The notes below the pieces were generated by a model. That model saw nothing but the letters and a program-made list of their open reading frames with translations, had not been told where the DNA came from and made no database searches. Below, piece by piece: positions 11,045 through 23,028 of a stretch of DNA of 64,000 nt (its first letter is position 1; every line of letters starts with the position of its first letter). The translations under genes were made by a program, and so were the position numbers. This stretch comes from Bipolaris cookei (Eukaryota; Ascomycota; Dothideomycetes; Pleosporales; Pleosporaceae). The DNA lies in assembly GCA_002286855.1 (NCBI GenBank), contig NRSV01000040.1, positions 64,071-128,070 on the forward strand, written 5' to 3'.

Positions 11045-11978
11045 CTACGCTAACGCATTTGTGATGACAATCTCACCCTCCCCCGTCGTCCTGTCCCATG
11101 ACTGAAGCGTGACGCTCCCCATGTCCTGAACAATGTAGTCTGCCCCAGCTTCCACAATCTGTTCTAGCGTGTGTGACGTGTGGAGACCCACTACCACGAA
11201 CCCTGCCGCTTTGCCTGACCGAATTCCTGCCGGCGCGTCCTCAAAAACAATGATAGAAGCCTCCTTTTTTTGGAGCTCCAATTTCTCCGCTCCCATCTGG
11301 TAGCATGTGGGATCCGGCTTGCCGTTGAGGACGTCTTCCGCTGTCACCAGATTCTTGGGGTGTGCCAGTTTCATCACGTCCAGCCAACCCTGTACAAGCG
11401 GGCGTGTGCCAGACGTCACAATGCACCACGGAACACCCTGTTCCTCCAACTTGTCGAGCAAGGCACGCGATCCGGGAATCTCAACTGCATCATGCCCAAA
11501 TTCCTTAGGTACCAGTCCCTCGGCATGGCAAATGTCTGTTTCGTTTAGTTGCAAACATCGACAACATGGTCCACCCTGGCACACTCACACTCCCAATTAG
11601 CCAGCTTCGGCTCGTAGATCTTGAGAACGTCGATAGATCTCCGCCCGTGCGATGTTGCCAGAATCACTTCGGGCGCAACTCCAATCTCCTTGCCAATCCT
11701 GGGCAATGCACATGTCAGCCTAGGCATTTCATCTGCTTTTCCCACCTTAACCTACTCGTGCCAGTGCTTTTCGATTGCAACCGTCGAGTCGATAATCGTA
11801 CCACTGTTATGCTTAGCCCGCCATTGCTGATATCCCAGAAACCTGGTCACCTACTCCATGTCAAAGAGCTGCTCAGTCAGTACCAGTCAACATGCGGTCA
11901 GTGGATGCTCGCACTCACCAAGCCATGGCACTTTATTGTTTGCGCCGGCGCTGAGAAGTTAGGCTTGGATGCACTCAT
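11045..11978 (-). CDS. HAD-superfamily phosphatase, glycerol-1-phosphatase / DOG type
   Basis: Five exons (11919-11978, 11855-11868, 11756-11803, 11589-11698, 11045-11535) give 240 aa in frame. The second exon is only 14 nt and encodes LFDMD, so the catalytic motif I (DMDGT) is split across three exons. Other HAD landmarks are KHWHEIGKEIGV, ILATSHGRRSIDVLKI, the motif II region CIVTSGTRPLV, and the motif III/IV region GKPDPTCY ... VFEDAPAGIRSGKAAG. Yeast relatives are glycerol-1-phosphatases (GPP) and 2-deoxyglucose-6-phosphatases (DOG). Substrate cannot be decided here, but glycerol 3-phosphate dephosphorylation for osmolyte synthesis is the usual role. The start MSASKPNFS was chosen because it splices directly to CHGLLFDMDGT. 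It is divergent from NUG1. Confidence 0.9.
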
Positions 11979-12440
11979 CGTAAATTTTTTTTGCAATCTC
12001 TTTTGCTGATTCGAATATGTTGCTGGATTTCAATTGACGGTGAAGGTAAACTACATATGTACGCTGTGAGACAACGCCCTACCGGGTTAGCCACGTCGGG
12101 AATCCTATCCAATGTTTTTCCGATTATTATGCAGCCAATCACAATGACGATTCCGTGCGGTAATCTAGCTGACAAAAGACGCTGTTGCAATCAAGTGGAT
12201 TTCTATGGCATTGCAGATAGGAAACGTATCCGATGTACGAATCGAATAGCCACATGTATCTGATTTGTCTCTATGTGCCTGCAATCATGTGACTACCAGG
12301 CAAGATGTCGGCAGTGGGGGGGAGTGGTGGAGCCGCGCTAGTTGGGCGGCAAAGAGCGGCAGTATTTTCACCTGGCGAACTTTTTTTGGAAGATATCGAA
12401 ATTTGACCTGGACATCCAAACACAAGCCCAACAACCCACA
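11979..12440. other. Divergent promoter region, phosphatase / NUG1
   Basis: A 462-base interval between two divergently transcribed genes. No RNA gene or repeat was recognised. Confidence 0.5.
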
Positions 12441-14193
12441 ATGAAGGTCGGAAGTAAGATGTGCACCGCAAGCCGTATATTTGGGTAATACTGACAGAAA
12501 TATCAGAGCCAAAATCAAAGCGAGTACCCGTGCGCCTGCGCCACAAGATTGAAAAAGCGTCAGCGGCCAAGCAGAAGAAGGCAAGAAAGCTCGCAAAGAA
12601 GGTATGGCACTTGCGCATCTCCGCAGCACTCATATAAATTAATGCGCGCAGGATCCGACATGGCGAAGCAAGACGAAGAAGGAGCCTGGTATTCCCAATC
12701 TGTTCCCCTACAAAGACAAGATCTTGGCAGAGGCCGAGGAGCAGCGAAGGAACCGAGAAGAAGAAAATGCGCGCCGACGACAGCTGGCGAAGGAGCAGAA
12801 ACTGAACAGCGCTTCTGCTGAAGATGCTATGGAGGACGACGACGAGTTTGAGCAGTTTGATGCCGAAGGCGACGAGCTACTCGCAGACGACAGCAGCGAG
12901 GATGAGGATTCGATGCAGGTGGTCCGTTTTCCCAGCTGTTCCGCGATGCGCCAGCATACTAATACATAATAGGACAACAAACTGAACCCCATGGCCGCCC
13001 TCCTAGCTTCTGCGAAAGCACGCGCCGCTGAGTTTGAGAAAAACGATAACGATGCAGACACCATGGAAGATAGCGAGGAAGAGGACGATGGTGATGAAAG
13101 TGGCGGGGTCAGGGTCCGCAAAGACGCATCAAGAAAGCAGTTTGACAAGGTCTACAAACAAGTCGTTGATTCGGCAGACGTTGTCCTGTACATCCTCGAT
13201 GCTAGAGACCCAATGGGAACACGATCGAAAGAGGTGGAGCAGGCAGTCATGGCGGCAGACCGTTCGAGCAAGCGCCTGATATTCATTCTTAACAAGATTG
13301 ATCTTATCCCTCCGCCAGCGCTTAGAGCATGGCTCGTTCACCTCCGTCGCTCCTTTCCCACCCTTCCGCTGCGCGCATCCAAGCCTGCGCCCAACGCAAA
13401 GACCTTTGAGCACAAGGACCTTACTATGAAGGGTACATCAGAGACTCTTTTCAAAGCCCTCAAGACTTTTGCAGAATCACGGCAGCTCAAGCGCTCGGTC
13501 AAGGTTGGAATCATTGGATATCCCAATGTGGGCAAGTCTTCGGTGATCAACGCCTTGACGTCAAGATTAGGAGGAAGATCTGCTGGTTGCCCAACTGGCG
13601 CTGAGGCTGGCGTCACTACCAGCTTACGAGAGGTCAAGCTTGACAACAAGCTCAAGATGCTAGACTCGCCTGGTATTGTCTTTCCAAATACTGAAGGTTC
13701 CAAGGAGAGTAAAGTACAGCAACAGGCACGACTGATTCTCCTGAATGCCGTCCCGCCCAGGGAAATCGAAGACCCCATCCCAGCCGTGACACTCTTGTTG
13801 AAGAGGCTCTCATCTTCAGAAGAACTGTTTGCAAAACTCATGGAGGTTTACGATCTGCCCCCGCTGCACACCATTGGCAATGACAGGACGACCGATTTTT
13901 TGGTTCAGGTAGCAAGGAAACGAGGTCGACTAGGCAAGGGTGGAATACCCAACATGCATGCTGCAGCACAGACTGTCATCAATGATTGGAGGGATGGTCG
14001 TATTCAAGGATGGACAAGTCCGCCCAAGTATGTGCCTGCTGAGACTACAACGACAAAGACGGCTCCCGCCCAGAAGGGTCTTGTTGGTGACCAGAAGGAA
14101 ATCGTCAAGGAATGGGCTGCCGAATTCAAGCTCGAAGGTCTCTGGGGCGACGACTCCAGCGACACTGCAGCACCAGAGGCCATGGAAATGTAA
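12441..14193 (+). CDS. NUG1: Nuclear/nucleolar GTPase NUG1 (GNL3-like ribosome assembly factor)
   Basis: Four exons (12441-12453, 12507-12601, 12652-12918, 12973-14193) encode 531 aa. The N-terminus MKVGKPKSKRVPVRLRHKIEK is the basic Grn1-type nucleolar/RNA-binding region, followed by DPTWRSKTKKEPGIPN, an acidic stretch and a coiled region. The GTPase domain is circularly permuted as in the YlqF/YawG family. The G4 motif (ILNKIDLIP) comes first, then G1 (GIIGYPNVGKSSVINAL), the GVTTS switch and G3 (MLDSPGIVF). In yeast Nug1 acts in pre-60S ribosome maturation and export together with other permuted GTPases. All key nucleotide-binding residues are present. The 13-nt first coding exon ends in phase 1. 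Confidence 0.95.
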
Positions 14194-14625
14194 GCATGTT
14201 ACGACGAGAGTCGACTGGCGAATTGGCGTTTGTATTTCACTACAGTACTGGCTTTTCCCTGAGAAGAGGAATCAGGCCTCGACTAGATATCACAATCATA
14301 TCATGACAGCCACTTTACAACTGTGTAGCCTCTGATTGATGAAAATCTTGCCCAATCATCCACTTCCTCCTGGGCCGTTACTGACCGAACCAAAGTGCGA
14401 CATCGGCCACCAAAACTGACGAAAAGCTCATTTGGTGCTGTAGCTCCACACCGATTGTGGTGCGCAAGACATGTTCGCTACCACAGCGGCGATCGTCTGC
14501 CCCACACTAGGTATCGGCTTTCGTCGGCTCAACCCCAGAGCTCATTCGTGTCGAGCTTCACAGCTTGGGATACATAACGAGAAGCCCAAAATTTTTTGGC
14601 TAATTGACATTCCAAATCATCTACA

Positions 14626-16538
14626 ATGAGTTCTTCAAAGGGTCTCCAGCCGCTTCGCTCTGCCACAAAGACATTGAACGCACTGCCCGCAGCTTATGCT
14701 GGTGCGCAGGTTGCTTCACGACGATATGCGGGGACGCTTGCAAACTTCAAGATCCCCACTGTTAACAACGAGCCAAACGTAAGTTGAAGATATTTTAAGG
14801 CATCTGAAGGATCTTTGCTAACCGAGAATTCTAGCAACACTACGCCAAAGGCTCAGTCGACCGACAGAAGCTCCAGGATGCGGTTGCACGCATGAAGAAG
14901 CAGGGTCCTGTAGAGGTGCCTCTTGCCGTAGGAGGAGAATACGTAAGATTGGCAACACTGACTTGGTGGTTTCATCTCATTGACAGCTTCCAGATCAAAA
15001 CCTCATCCATCCTCACTCAGAACAACCCCTCCTCCCACGCCGACGTCATTGCCAAGTACTCCAACGCCAGCCCAGCGGACGTCAAGAAGGCCATCGATGC
15101 CGCATTGGCAGCGAAGCCAGCATGGGAAGCACTCCCCTTCGCCGATCGCGCTTCAGTGTTTCTCAAGGCGGCAGATCTCATTTCCACAAAGTACCGATAT
15201 GAGATCATGGCAGCGACAATGGTGGGACAGGGAAAGAATGCATGGCAAGCCGAGATTGATGCAGCAGCGGAGCTATGTGACTTTCTGAGGTTCAATGTCA
15301 AATACGCGGAAGAGACATATGGCCACCAGCCAGTCCACAACTCTCCCGGTGTATGGAAGTACGTGCAGTTGCTATTCACAATTGAAGGGGCAAAAGCTAA
15401 TTGAAATAGCCGTGTTGAATACCGACCCCTCGAAGGCTTCGTCTACGCTGTATCCCCTTTCAACTTCACAGCCATTGGTGGTAACCTCCCCGCGGCTCCA
15501 GCTCTGATGGGTAACGTTGTCGTGTGGAAGCCATCGCCATCTGCGATTGCTTCGAATTGGCTTCTCTACCAGATTTTGATCGAAGCTGGTCTTCCACCAA
15601 ATGTCATTCAGTGGGTCCCTGGTGACGCTGTACAAGTCACACAGGAGGTTCTCTCTCACAGGCAATTCGCATCCCTGCATTACACTGGCAGCACAGCAGT
15701 CTTCCGACAGCTGTACGGAAAGATTGCCAACGGCGTTGCCGAGGGCAAGTACCAGAGCTACCCCAGGATTGTCGGCGAGACTGGCGGCAAGAACTTCCAT
15801 CTCATCCACAAGGACGCCGATATCCACAACGCCGCCATCCAGACGGTCCGCGGTGCATTCGAGTACCAAGGCCAAAAATGCAGCGCCTGCTCGCGCCTCT
15901 ACGTCCCCTCATCCGCATGGCCCTCCTTCAAAGAAATCCTCGTAAAAGAAGTGTCCGCCCTGAAGATCGGCGAGCCCTCCGACTTCTCCAACTTCATCGG
16001 CCCCGTCATCCACGAAGCCTCGTTCAAGAAACTCTCCGGCGTAATCGACGACGCCAAAAACGACAGCGAGCTCGAGCTCGTCGTCGGCGGTAAATACGAT
16101 AGCAGTGAGGGCTACTACATCCACCCTACCGTCTACCTCACCAAAAACCCAAACCACCCCCTCCTCTCCCGTGAACTCTTCGGTCCCATCCTCGTCGCTT
16201 ACGTCTATGACGACGCTGCCCCGGACGCCTTTGCCAACATCATCAAGCAGATTGATGAAACATCAGAGTACGCACTAACAGGTGCTATCTTTGCAAAGGA
16301 TCGTGAGACGATCAAATTCGCATCCGATAAGTTGAGGAATGCGGCTGGTAACTTTTATATCAACTGCAAGTGTACCGGTGCGGTGGTTGGCCAGCAGCCA
16401 TTTGGGGGTTCAAGAGCTAGCGGCACGAATGATAAGGCTGGTAGTGCGAATTTGCTGGCGCGATTTGTGAATGTGAGGGCTGTTAAGGAGGAGTTTTTGC
16501 CGACGGAGAAGGTGGAGTATCCGAGTAATGAGGTTTAG
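14626..16538 (+). CDS. PUT2: Delta-1-pyrroline-5-carboxylate dehydrogenase, mitochondrial
   Basis: Four exons (14626-14778, 14835-14942, 14994-15358, 15410-16538) encode 584 aa. This NAD-dependent aldehyde dehydrogenase oxidises glutamate semialdehyde/P5C to glutamate, the second step of proline catabolism; it is called prnC in Aspergillus. The N-terminus is Ser/Arg/Lys/Ala-rich and fits a mitochondrial presequence. Landmarks are PFNFTAIGGNLPAAPALMGN, the Glu of IVGETGGKN, the catalytic Cys in YQGQKCSACSRLYVP, and the C-terminal QQPFGGSRASGTNDKAG loop. Length matches the family. The third intron joins VWN at phase 2, restoring NRVEYRPLEG. No proline oxidase or regulator gene is adjacent, so this is not a visible prn cluster. 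Confidence 0.95.
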
Positions 16539-16819
16539 AGATGTGTGTGGTGGTTAAGAAGGGAGATTTTTGGTTGAAGGTATTTTTTGGCGTTGTGAAT
16601 GTAATTTGGGTATGAGTTATGATATGAATACACGATAGGGATAGGGGTTATCATCTTATCCTAAAAGCCAAATATCGAGAATTTGGATATCGTTCGTTTG
16701 CTACAATGAGCATAGTATTAAAAAAATGAAATTGAACCAAGCAACATCAACAGCTTCTTTCTTTTCACTTCGTGCATTTGGATGTGTTGAGCGAAATTCA
16801 AAAACTTCATCATCTGGTA

Positions 16820-16843
16820 ACGTACGTAGCAAGCGAGCGGCGC
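16820..16843 (+). repeat. Element C left terminal inverted repeat
   Basis: 24 bases with three mismatches to the reverse complement of 18609-18632. It is preceded by TA. Confidence 0.88.
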
Positions 16844-16906
16844 ATCTTTCTTGCTACACAACTTTACAACACAATAGTATAACAAAATAAATATCTACAG
16901 GTTAGA

Positions 16907-18510
16907 TTAACTAGTACCTAAAGTATCTTTCTTAAGGGTGCATGAATTATGGCCAGTCTCCTTACACCTACTGCAGCGCGTAACAGCCCGGCGGCTGACA
17001 TGTGATCGCTCTCCTCCTTGACGCCTCTCACAGGCAATCTGCTCATCAGCCTTGTATTGAGCAGTTATATCCTCGCCAGCTTCCTTTTTAAGCAATCCAA
17101 GCTTCTGTATCCGCTTGCTATCATGCTGCCTACGCTTTATGGCTGCCTCGTTAGCTTTCTTAAGGCTGGCGATCCAATCCAATCCGATCCGATCGCGCAT
17201 TAGCTCAGTCGAACGCATCATTATCTTTGCTCCCTTCTTAGGCTGACCCATTGCCGCAATTATCGGAGTTGGTAATGAGCTTTTATGACGTTGCATGCGG
17301 TTACTTATTCGCGTTGATTGAGCTTCAAGCTCGCGTATATTACTTGGCGTACAGGCTTGCCAGAGAGCTTCTGCTGGCGTAGTCGGCGTATGTAGCTTTA
17401 TATCGAGTTTTAATAGAACAGTATCTGGCTGGAGAGGAACAAAGGCCTGCGCCTCGGAAAGCTGAGCAGATATTAGTTGACGTGAAGGATCGATCGAACA
17501 CTGCCTTGAATGCTGGCAGAAACTCGAGCTTGGTGATGTGGTTGATATGGTGGCGGATTAGGCTCTCCAACTCACGGCTGTACGCGCACGCGCGCGCGCT
17601 TTAATGGCGAGAAGCAGCCAACGTCAAGAGGCTGGAGTAGGTGAGACGAGTGAGGTGGCATACAGAGCGTATAGATATTGTTCTCCTTGGTGAACTCTTG
17701 GAACTTAAGAGACTGATGGCTCTCATGGCCGTCAAGGATAAGCAGGCGACGTGTACCAATAACGCGAGTCTTCGTGTGAGCGTCGAATTGCTTTAGCCAT
17801 ACAACGCCCAGCTCGTTGTTCGTCCAACCATTGTTACTAACTGCGATCGCCCAGTCGCGCGGGATATCGGCTTCTGCGTACCAGGCAGATAGATGATACT
17901 GGCCGGCAAAGATGAGAAACGGTGGGACTGCCAAGCCAGTTGCGTTGATTGCAAGTAATCAACGCCACCCACTCACGACTACCTGACTGGATAGTGGCTG
18001 GATAGCTTTTGGCCGGCCTCTTCTCTCTGATGCTGTAACGAAAAGTCGAGTTGTGATCTTGCCCATTGAAAAGCCAGCTTCGTCGAAGTTGTAGACGTCC
18101 TCGTCACAAATACCGTACTTCGCCTTCGTCCGCTCTATAAGCTCAAACCAGCTTTTAATTAAGACGGAATCTTCAGGCAGAGCTCTCTGCCTATCGTACA
18201 CTCGATTAAAACAAGTGGTAAGAGAGTCTGTACACCTAATGAAGTTGGCTGACTACTTCTGTCCAACATGGCCAGCGCCGCGCGTAGCTAACAGCTTATT
18301 AGCCATATCACGCACAGCAGCGTAGGTAGGCGCAAATCCACGTAGATCAAGATCAAGTATATATCCGACTATCACCTCCTCTTCTAGCTTAGTGAGCTTC
18401 TTTGAGTTGGGCTGGCAATCGCGTCGGCGACGGAGCGTTGTCTCGGCTACATTATAGACTGCAGCAGCACGGCGATTTCCTTGAATATGTCTTATTCTTA
18501 AGAGATAAGA
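16907..18510 (-). pseudogene. Fot1/pogo DD35D transposase remnant (element C)
   Basis: Fragments in several minus-strand frames line up as one transposase. The N-terminal helix-turn-helix part (NRRAAAVYNVAETTLRRRRDC; KLEEEVIVGYILDLDLRGFAPT) is followed by an in-frame TAG near 18255, likely a former Trp codon. Next come the first Asp (VYNFDEAGFSMGK), then after frameshifts near 17940-18000 the second Asp (LLILDGHESHQ) and third Asp (SHLLQPLDVG). The spacing between the last two is 35 residues. A further shift lies in a CG-dinucleotide run near 17585. The C-terminus keeps a degraded zinc knuckle (CSRCKETGHN). TGG-to-TAG and an apparent CGC-to-TGC are the kind of C-to-T change made by RIP, but I did not compute RIP indices. 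Confidence 0.85.
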
Positions 18511-18608
18511 CAGTAAGCTGAACGTCTGCTTTGTTTGAAGCTATTTGAGTATACTAGTGTTGAGTAATTGGATGTTTAGTTCAAATAGGTGCACAAGTTC
18601 AATGGGGC

Positions 18609-18632
18609 GCGCTGCTCGCTTGCCATGTACGT
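18609..18632 (-). repeat. Element C right terminal inverted repeat
   Basis: Pairs with 16820-16843 and is followed by TA at 18633-18634. Confidence 0.88.
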
Positions 18633-18634
18633 TA

Positions 18635-20989
18635 TCCTACTGGCAAACAAACTTACTAAGATTATACTTACAAAGATACGAAACCACATGTGTCCTTTCA
18701 CCCTTTCATACCAGAAAGTGTGCAAAGTACACATGCCAACTTACAACAGTACCTCGGCAAACCCACACCATGTCCCTCATGACTCGCACTGTGCACGTTC
18801 CCCTTATTTATTCGAAATTCAGGGCCATGAGGATATGCGAGACGGGCTGAGGTTTGGATCGGTAATTGTTTGTTTTTACACCTACTGCTCAAGTAAAGTA
18901 GAGCGGGATGGGGGGGGGGGGGGAAGGGGAAGTTTGGTTGATCTCAGCCAAGATTCCGTACGAAGAAGGAAATGTGTTTGTATTGAGGCTAGGGTTGCGG
19001 TGATGGGAAGGGGAAGAGAAGGGATTGGTAGGGGAAAGCTTGATGGTGAGAGAGGGTGCGGAGCCAAGCCCGGGATGAACGGTGTGTTTGTTTAGGATGG
19101 TGGCGGTGACGGGAAGGGATACACTTTTGGGTTTAGTTTGGGTTTAGGGGAAAGATTGATGGGTTTGCTTGGGCTGCGCGGAGCCAAGAACCGCGCGTGG
19201 GAGGACATGAACTCTCCTTTTTGTTTGTTTCTTATTTTGGGGTTGGGTTTGCGATTGGGGTTTCGGGGGTAAGAGGACGTCTGATGGGAAGGGAGAACTT
19301 TTAGGTTGGGCTGGGGGGCTAGAGTGGTTGGAGAAGAGATGAGATACAGGGGTCGGGGTGCTGGGGCTTGTGTGGAATTGTGAACGTGCGGATATATGTA
19401 GGGAGGAACGGAGATATTGGGCGAGGGAGTGTGGTTGTGGTGTCTATTTGTACATTTCTCTTATCTTTGTGGACGGAGAGGGATCCTGGATGACAGGGCC
19501 ATGTCTCCTCATCTCGTATTTCTGCAACTCAGAAGTGGAAGTGTAATTGAGGGGAAAGCGTACACACCTAGCTTACGGACAATAAAAAAAGAGGCAATGG
19601 CGTGGTGGATGTGTGACTAACATTATATTAGAAATCCAAGCTGTGTACGAAGCACATCTTGGGTCGGAGTCGGGACAAGAAGTTGAGTCCGATGGTGGCG
19701 TTGGAGTAGCGCGACCGGAGTCGGTACTGGCGCAAAGCGCCTTACGCCCTATATCCGTTCTATGTCCAAAATAGGACGAGAAGCGTGAGATCCCTCGAGT
19801 CCCGAACTCCGCATTGAGTCGCAAGTTGCGAGTAATATGGTTCAGAGGCTGGAACGCAAATGGGGCTCTAACTTTTGGTATGCACCTAACTGGCTGGTTC
19901 AACTTGTTCCATTCACTTAGTGGTTGATCAACTACTCGGTCGCATCCAAGAGATTCGTCCGCCAACGGTGTGAAATATCCCGTGCACGTACATGCAAACC
20001 CGTTGTATGCGAAACAGTTACTATGGATCATCCGCACCATCGTAGAATAAAGGTCATCCGACCATCCGACTCGACTTGTGACACCCCCTCGCAGCGGAGA
20101 TCCAACATACGCGTCGCAACTCATGCACAGCGGAGCGCGCGAGAAGCGAGAAGCGAGAGCGCGAGCGCGGGCATGAGTGGAGCATGGAATTTCTCGTACC
20201 GTCTATTGATATCGCACACGCATTGGTTTTGTAGTATGTACCTCGGCATCTCGGTGCGCGCCGATGTGTCAGGGGGGCTTGCGCAAAAAAAAGGCTGATG
20301 AAAATTCGAGTCCAATCTCAAAAGACCTTACGACGGGCGATGTTCGCTTTAGGTTCGGCAGGGCGTGACATATAGAGTTCTGCCGTAAGAATCTTCTACT
20401 TTCTTTCTCTTCCTTGCATGTACCACGAATAGTACTACGAGCTTCTCTCTACTTCGGCGCTTTGTTGGTCCGCTGTAGCGCGTGTGATTGGGCCCGAGGC
20501 TTGGGTTTCCTAGATTCGCTACTGACCATGTTGTTGGAAGCAGATTAGCGCTGCCGGTCACCTCGGCCGAGCAGCGCATTATGGTGTCATAGGGCCCAGG
20601 GATGGCACTGGTAGCAGCGGTAATGCCGTGAATCCGGAAAGGTTCCAGATCACTGGGCAAAGGCCGGGTTTTTCGTTTGATGCGCCTTTGCGAGCTAGTG
20701 ACAAGTCCTTCGGTGGACGTTGGACACAATTGTTTATATGTGGCGTAGGTCCCGCGGTTTGGCACATTGATCGTCGTTCTTCCTCTTCCAAGCTTTCAAC
20801 TGTCGTCATTGCTTCGTATCTTTGTCGACCTCTACATATTACACCGTTTTTTATTAAATATAGTATCGGGTTTTTGGATTGAAGAATTGCACCGCCTGAT
20901 TCAACTCACCGCTTCACCCCTGGAGATATAAGGCACATCACAACACCATCACTGTTACGCCATCAGTACATCGACTGGACAATACAATC
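18635..20989. other. Intergenic region upstream of MFS transporter
   Basis: About 2.35 kb with no recognisable gene. From about 18900 to 19480 the plus strand is strikingly G-rich, with telomere-like GGGTTTAG units near 19128-19150. From 19573 to 20880 only short frames occur, none with a domain I recognise. The right end is the transporter promoter. Confidence 0.45.
18910..18923 (+). repeat. G14 homopolymer at the start of a G-rich strand-biased tract
   Basis: Fourteen consecutive G residues followed by more GGGG clusters. The tract could form G-quadruplexes and is a likely assembly-error site. Confidence 0.85.
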
Positions 20990-23028
20990 ATGACGGAGAA
21001 GGACCGTGAGGTCTCCGCTGGCTCTGCCACAAACAACATCAACAACAGCAACATGGACGTTGAGTCGGGAAGAGAAGGAATTTCACATTGGCAAATGATC
21101 ACCGACCAGGGTGTGGTCACTCGGGAGATTATCAACTACGAGTACGAGGGTGCGGGAACAGAGGAGGATCCCTATGTCGTCGAGTGGATCGACAATGACC
21201 CGAGGAACCCCATGACCTGGCCCAAGACGAAGAAATGGATCATGGCTATTGCTGTAGCAAACTCTGTCCTCGTCGTATCATTCTGCTCATCTGCCTTCTC
21301 TGGAGGTATGTATCACGCGCATCTGGGATTACAGACATGTTGAAAGCTGACACTTGCCAGGTATTCAACAAATCATGATGGAATTCAAAGTTAGCCAAGA
21401 AGTCGTCACACTCGGTGTATCATTGTTCGTCCTAGGATTCGCACTCGGACCCCTCCTGTGGGCTCCCTTTTCGGAACTATACGGTCGCCAGGTTGTCTTC
21501 CTAGGAACGTACTTCGCTTTCATGGCTTTCAACGCTGGTGTCGCCGGCGCAGATTCCATCTACTCACTGCTCATTCTCCGATTTTTCGCCGCCGCCTTTG
21601 GATCCAGTCCTCTGACCAACGCTGGAGGTGTTATTGCTGATCTTTTTACCGCTAACGAGCGAGGTGTCGTCATGAGTATTTTCTCTGCCGCGCCCTTCAT
21701 GGGTCCAGTCTTGGGTCCCATCATTGGTGGATTTCTTGGTATGACTGAAGGGTATGTAACTGAAACCGCACACTTTGTCATACGTGGCTAACTCTTCATC
21801 TAGATGGCGATGGGTCAATGGCCTCATGGCAATTTGGGCCGGTGTGCTTCTCGTTGCTGTAGCTTTGATGGTCCCCGAAACATATCCTCCAGTCTTGCTC
21901 CGAAAGCGTGCTGAGAAGCTCTCCAAGCTCTCTGGCAAGGTTTACCGATCCCGCGCCGACATTGAACAAGGAAAGGTCTCGCTTGGAGAGGCGTTCGCTA
22001 CTGGTCTCAAGCGCCCGTGGATCCTCCTCTTCTGCGAACCTATCGTCCTGCTACTCTCCCTATACCACGCCATCATCTACGGTATTCTCTACATGCTTTT
22101 CAGTGCTTTCCCTATTGTGTACCGCCTGGGACGTGGCTGGAATGAGGGCATCAGTGGATTGCCCTTTGTTGCCGTCGCCATTGGAATCGCGCTCGCCATT
22201 ACCTACGTCATCACCATTGACAACAAGATGTACAGGAAAAAGATTGAGGAATCCGGTCGTGGATTTGCCGCTCCCGAAGCTCGTCTGCCCATGTGCATCG
22301 TTGGTGGCATTGCGCTTCCCATTGGTCTCTTCTGGTTCGCCTGGACAAACTCTCCTTCTCTGCCGTGGGCTGCTAGTGTTGTTGCCTCCATTCCGTTTGG
22401 ATTTGGCATGGTTCTCATCTTCCTGTCGATCATGAACTACCTCATCGACTCTTACACAATCTTTGCCGCGTCTGTCTTGGCAGGTAACGGTATCATCCGA
22501 TCGATATTCGGTGCTGCCTTCCCGCTCTTCACTTCGCAAATGTATGACAACCTTGGCATCCACTGGGCATCATCGGTCCCAGCCTTCCTTGCCATCGCTT
22601 GTCTCCCGCTCCCATTCCTCTTCTATAAGTATGGAGCCCAAATCCGAGAGAAGTGCAAGTACGCCGCACAGTCCGAAGCCTTTATGCAACGCGTCCGCGA
22701 CCAACACGCCGCAAAGGCAGCACGACAGCGGGTTGCTGGCACCGAATCAGAAGACACATCTCGTGCCAATACCCTTACACCGCAAGAAGAAGCCGAGGAG
22801 GCGCACATGGAGGAATCCGAGCCCAGGTTCCAAGAGATGAAGACCGAAAAGGAGACCGAGGGTGCTGATGGTCTGAAGAGGATTCACACTGGACGCTCAA
22901 CAAGGAGCAGAAGGACAGTGCGCGATCTCGAGTTCGACTCGAACCCATTCGACATTGATCGTGTCAACACAAGAGAGAGCTTTGCGGGCAGGCCGCGAGG
23001 CAACAGCCGATCGAGCGCTAAGCGATAA
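20990..23028 (+). CDS. MFS multidrug/polyamine exporter, DHA1 type
   Basis: Three exons (20990-21305, 21361-21751, 21804-23028) encode 643 aa. A cytosolic N-terminus of about 90 residues contains the family motif WIDNDPRNPMTWPKTKKW. It is followed by twelve predicted membrane segments, with motif A-like LGFALGPLLWAPFSELYGR between TM2 and TM3, the GGVIADLF region, and AAPFMGPVLGPIIGGFLG (motif C-like) in TM5. The C-terminal tail of about 110 residues is hydrophilic, charged and Ser/Arg-rich, longer than in many relatives. Members (FLR1/TPO1-like) export drugs, toxicants or polyamines by proton antiport at the plasma membrane. Substrate is unknown. No biosynthetic cluster is adjacent. Confidence 0.93.

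Larger units (their letters stand above)
16820..18632 (-). mobile_element. Decayed Fot1/pogo-type DNA transposon (element C)
   Basis: An 1813-base element bounded by imperfect 24-base terminal inverted repeats (ACGTACGTAGCAAGCG at the left, ACGTACATGGCAAGCG on the other strand at the right). TA lies immediately outside on both sides (16818-16819 and 18633-18634), the target duplication of Tc1/mariner-pogo elements. Its minus strand holds a broken transposase. It is inserted downstream of the P5C dehydrogenase gene. It is probably a non-autonomous relic. Confidence 0.88.

Noticed and set aside
12708..13148. 146-aa Ser-rich minus-strand frame opposite NUG1
   Set aside because: It is the antisense shadow of the acidic NUG1 region.
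19573..20124. 183-aa minus-strand frame upstream of the MFS gene
   Set aside because: Composition is average, no domain is visible, and it lies in the probable promoter region.
20121..20170. GAGCGCGAGAAGCGAG-like repeats as a possible regulatory array
   Set aside because: Short, irregular and without spacing regularity; ordinary simple sequence.
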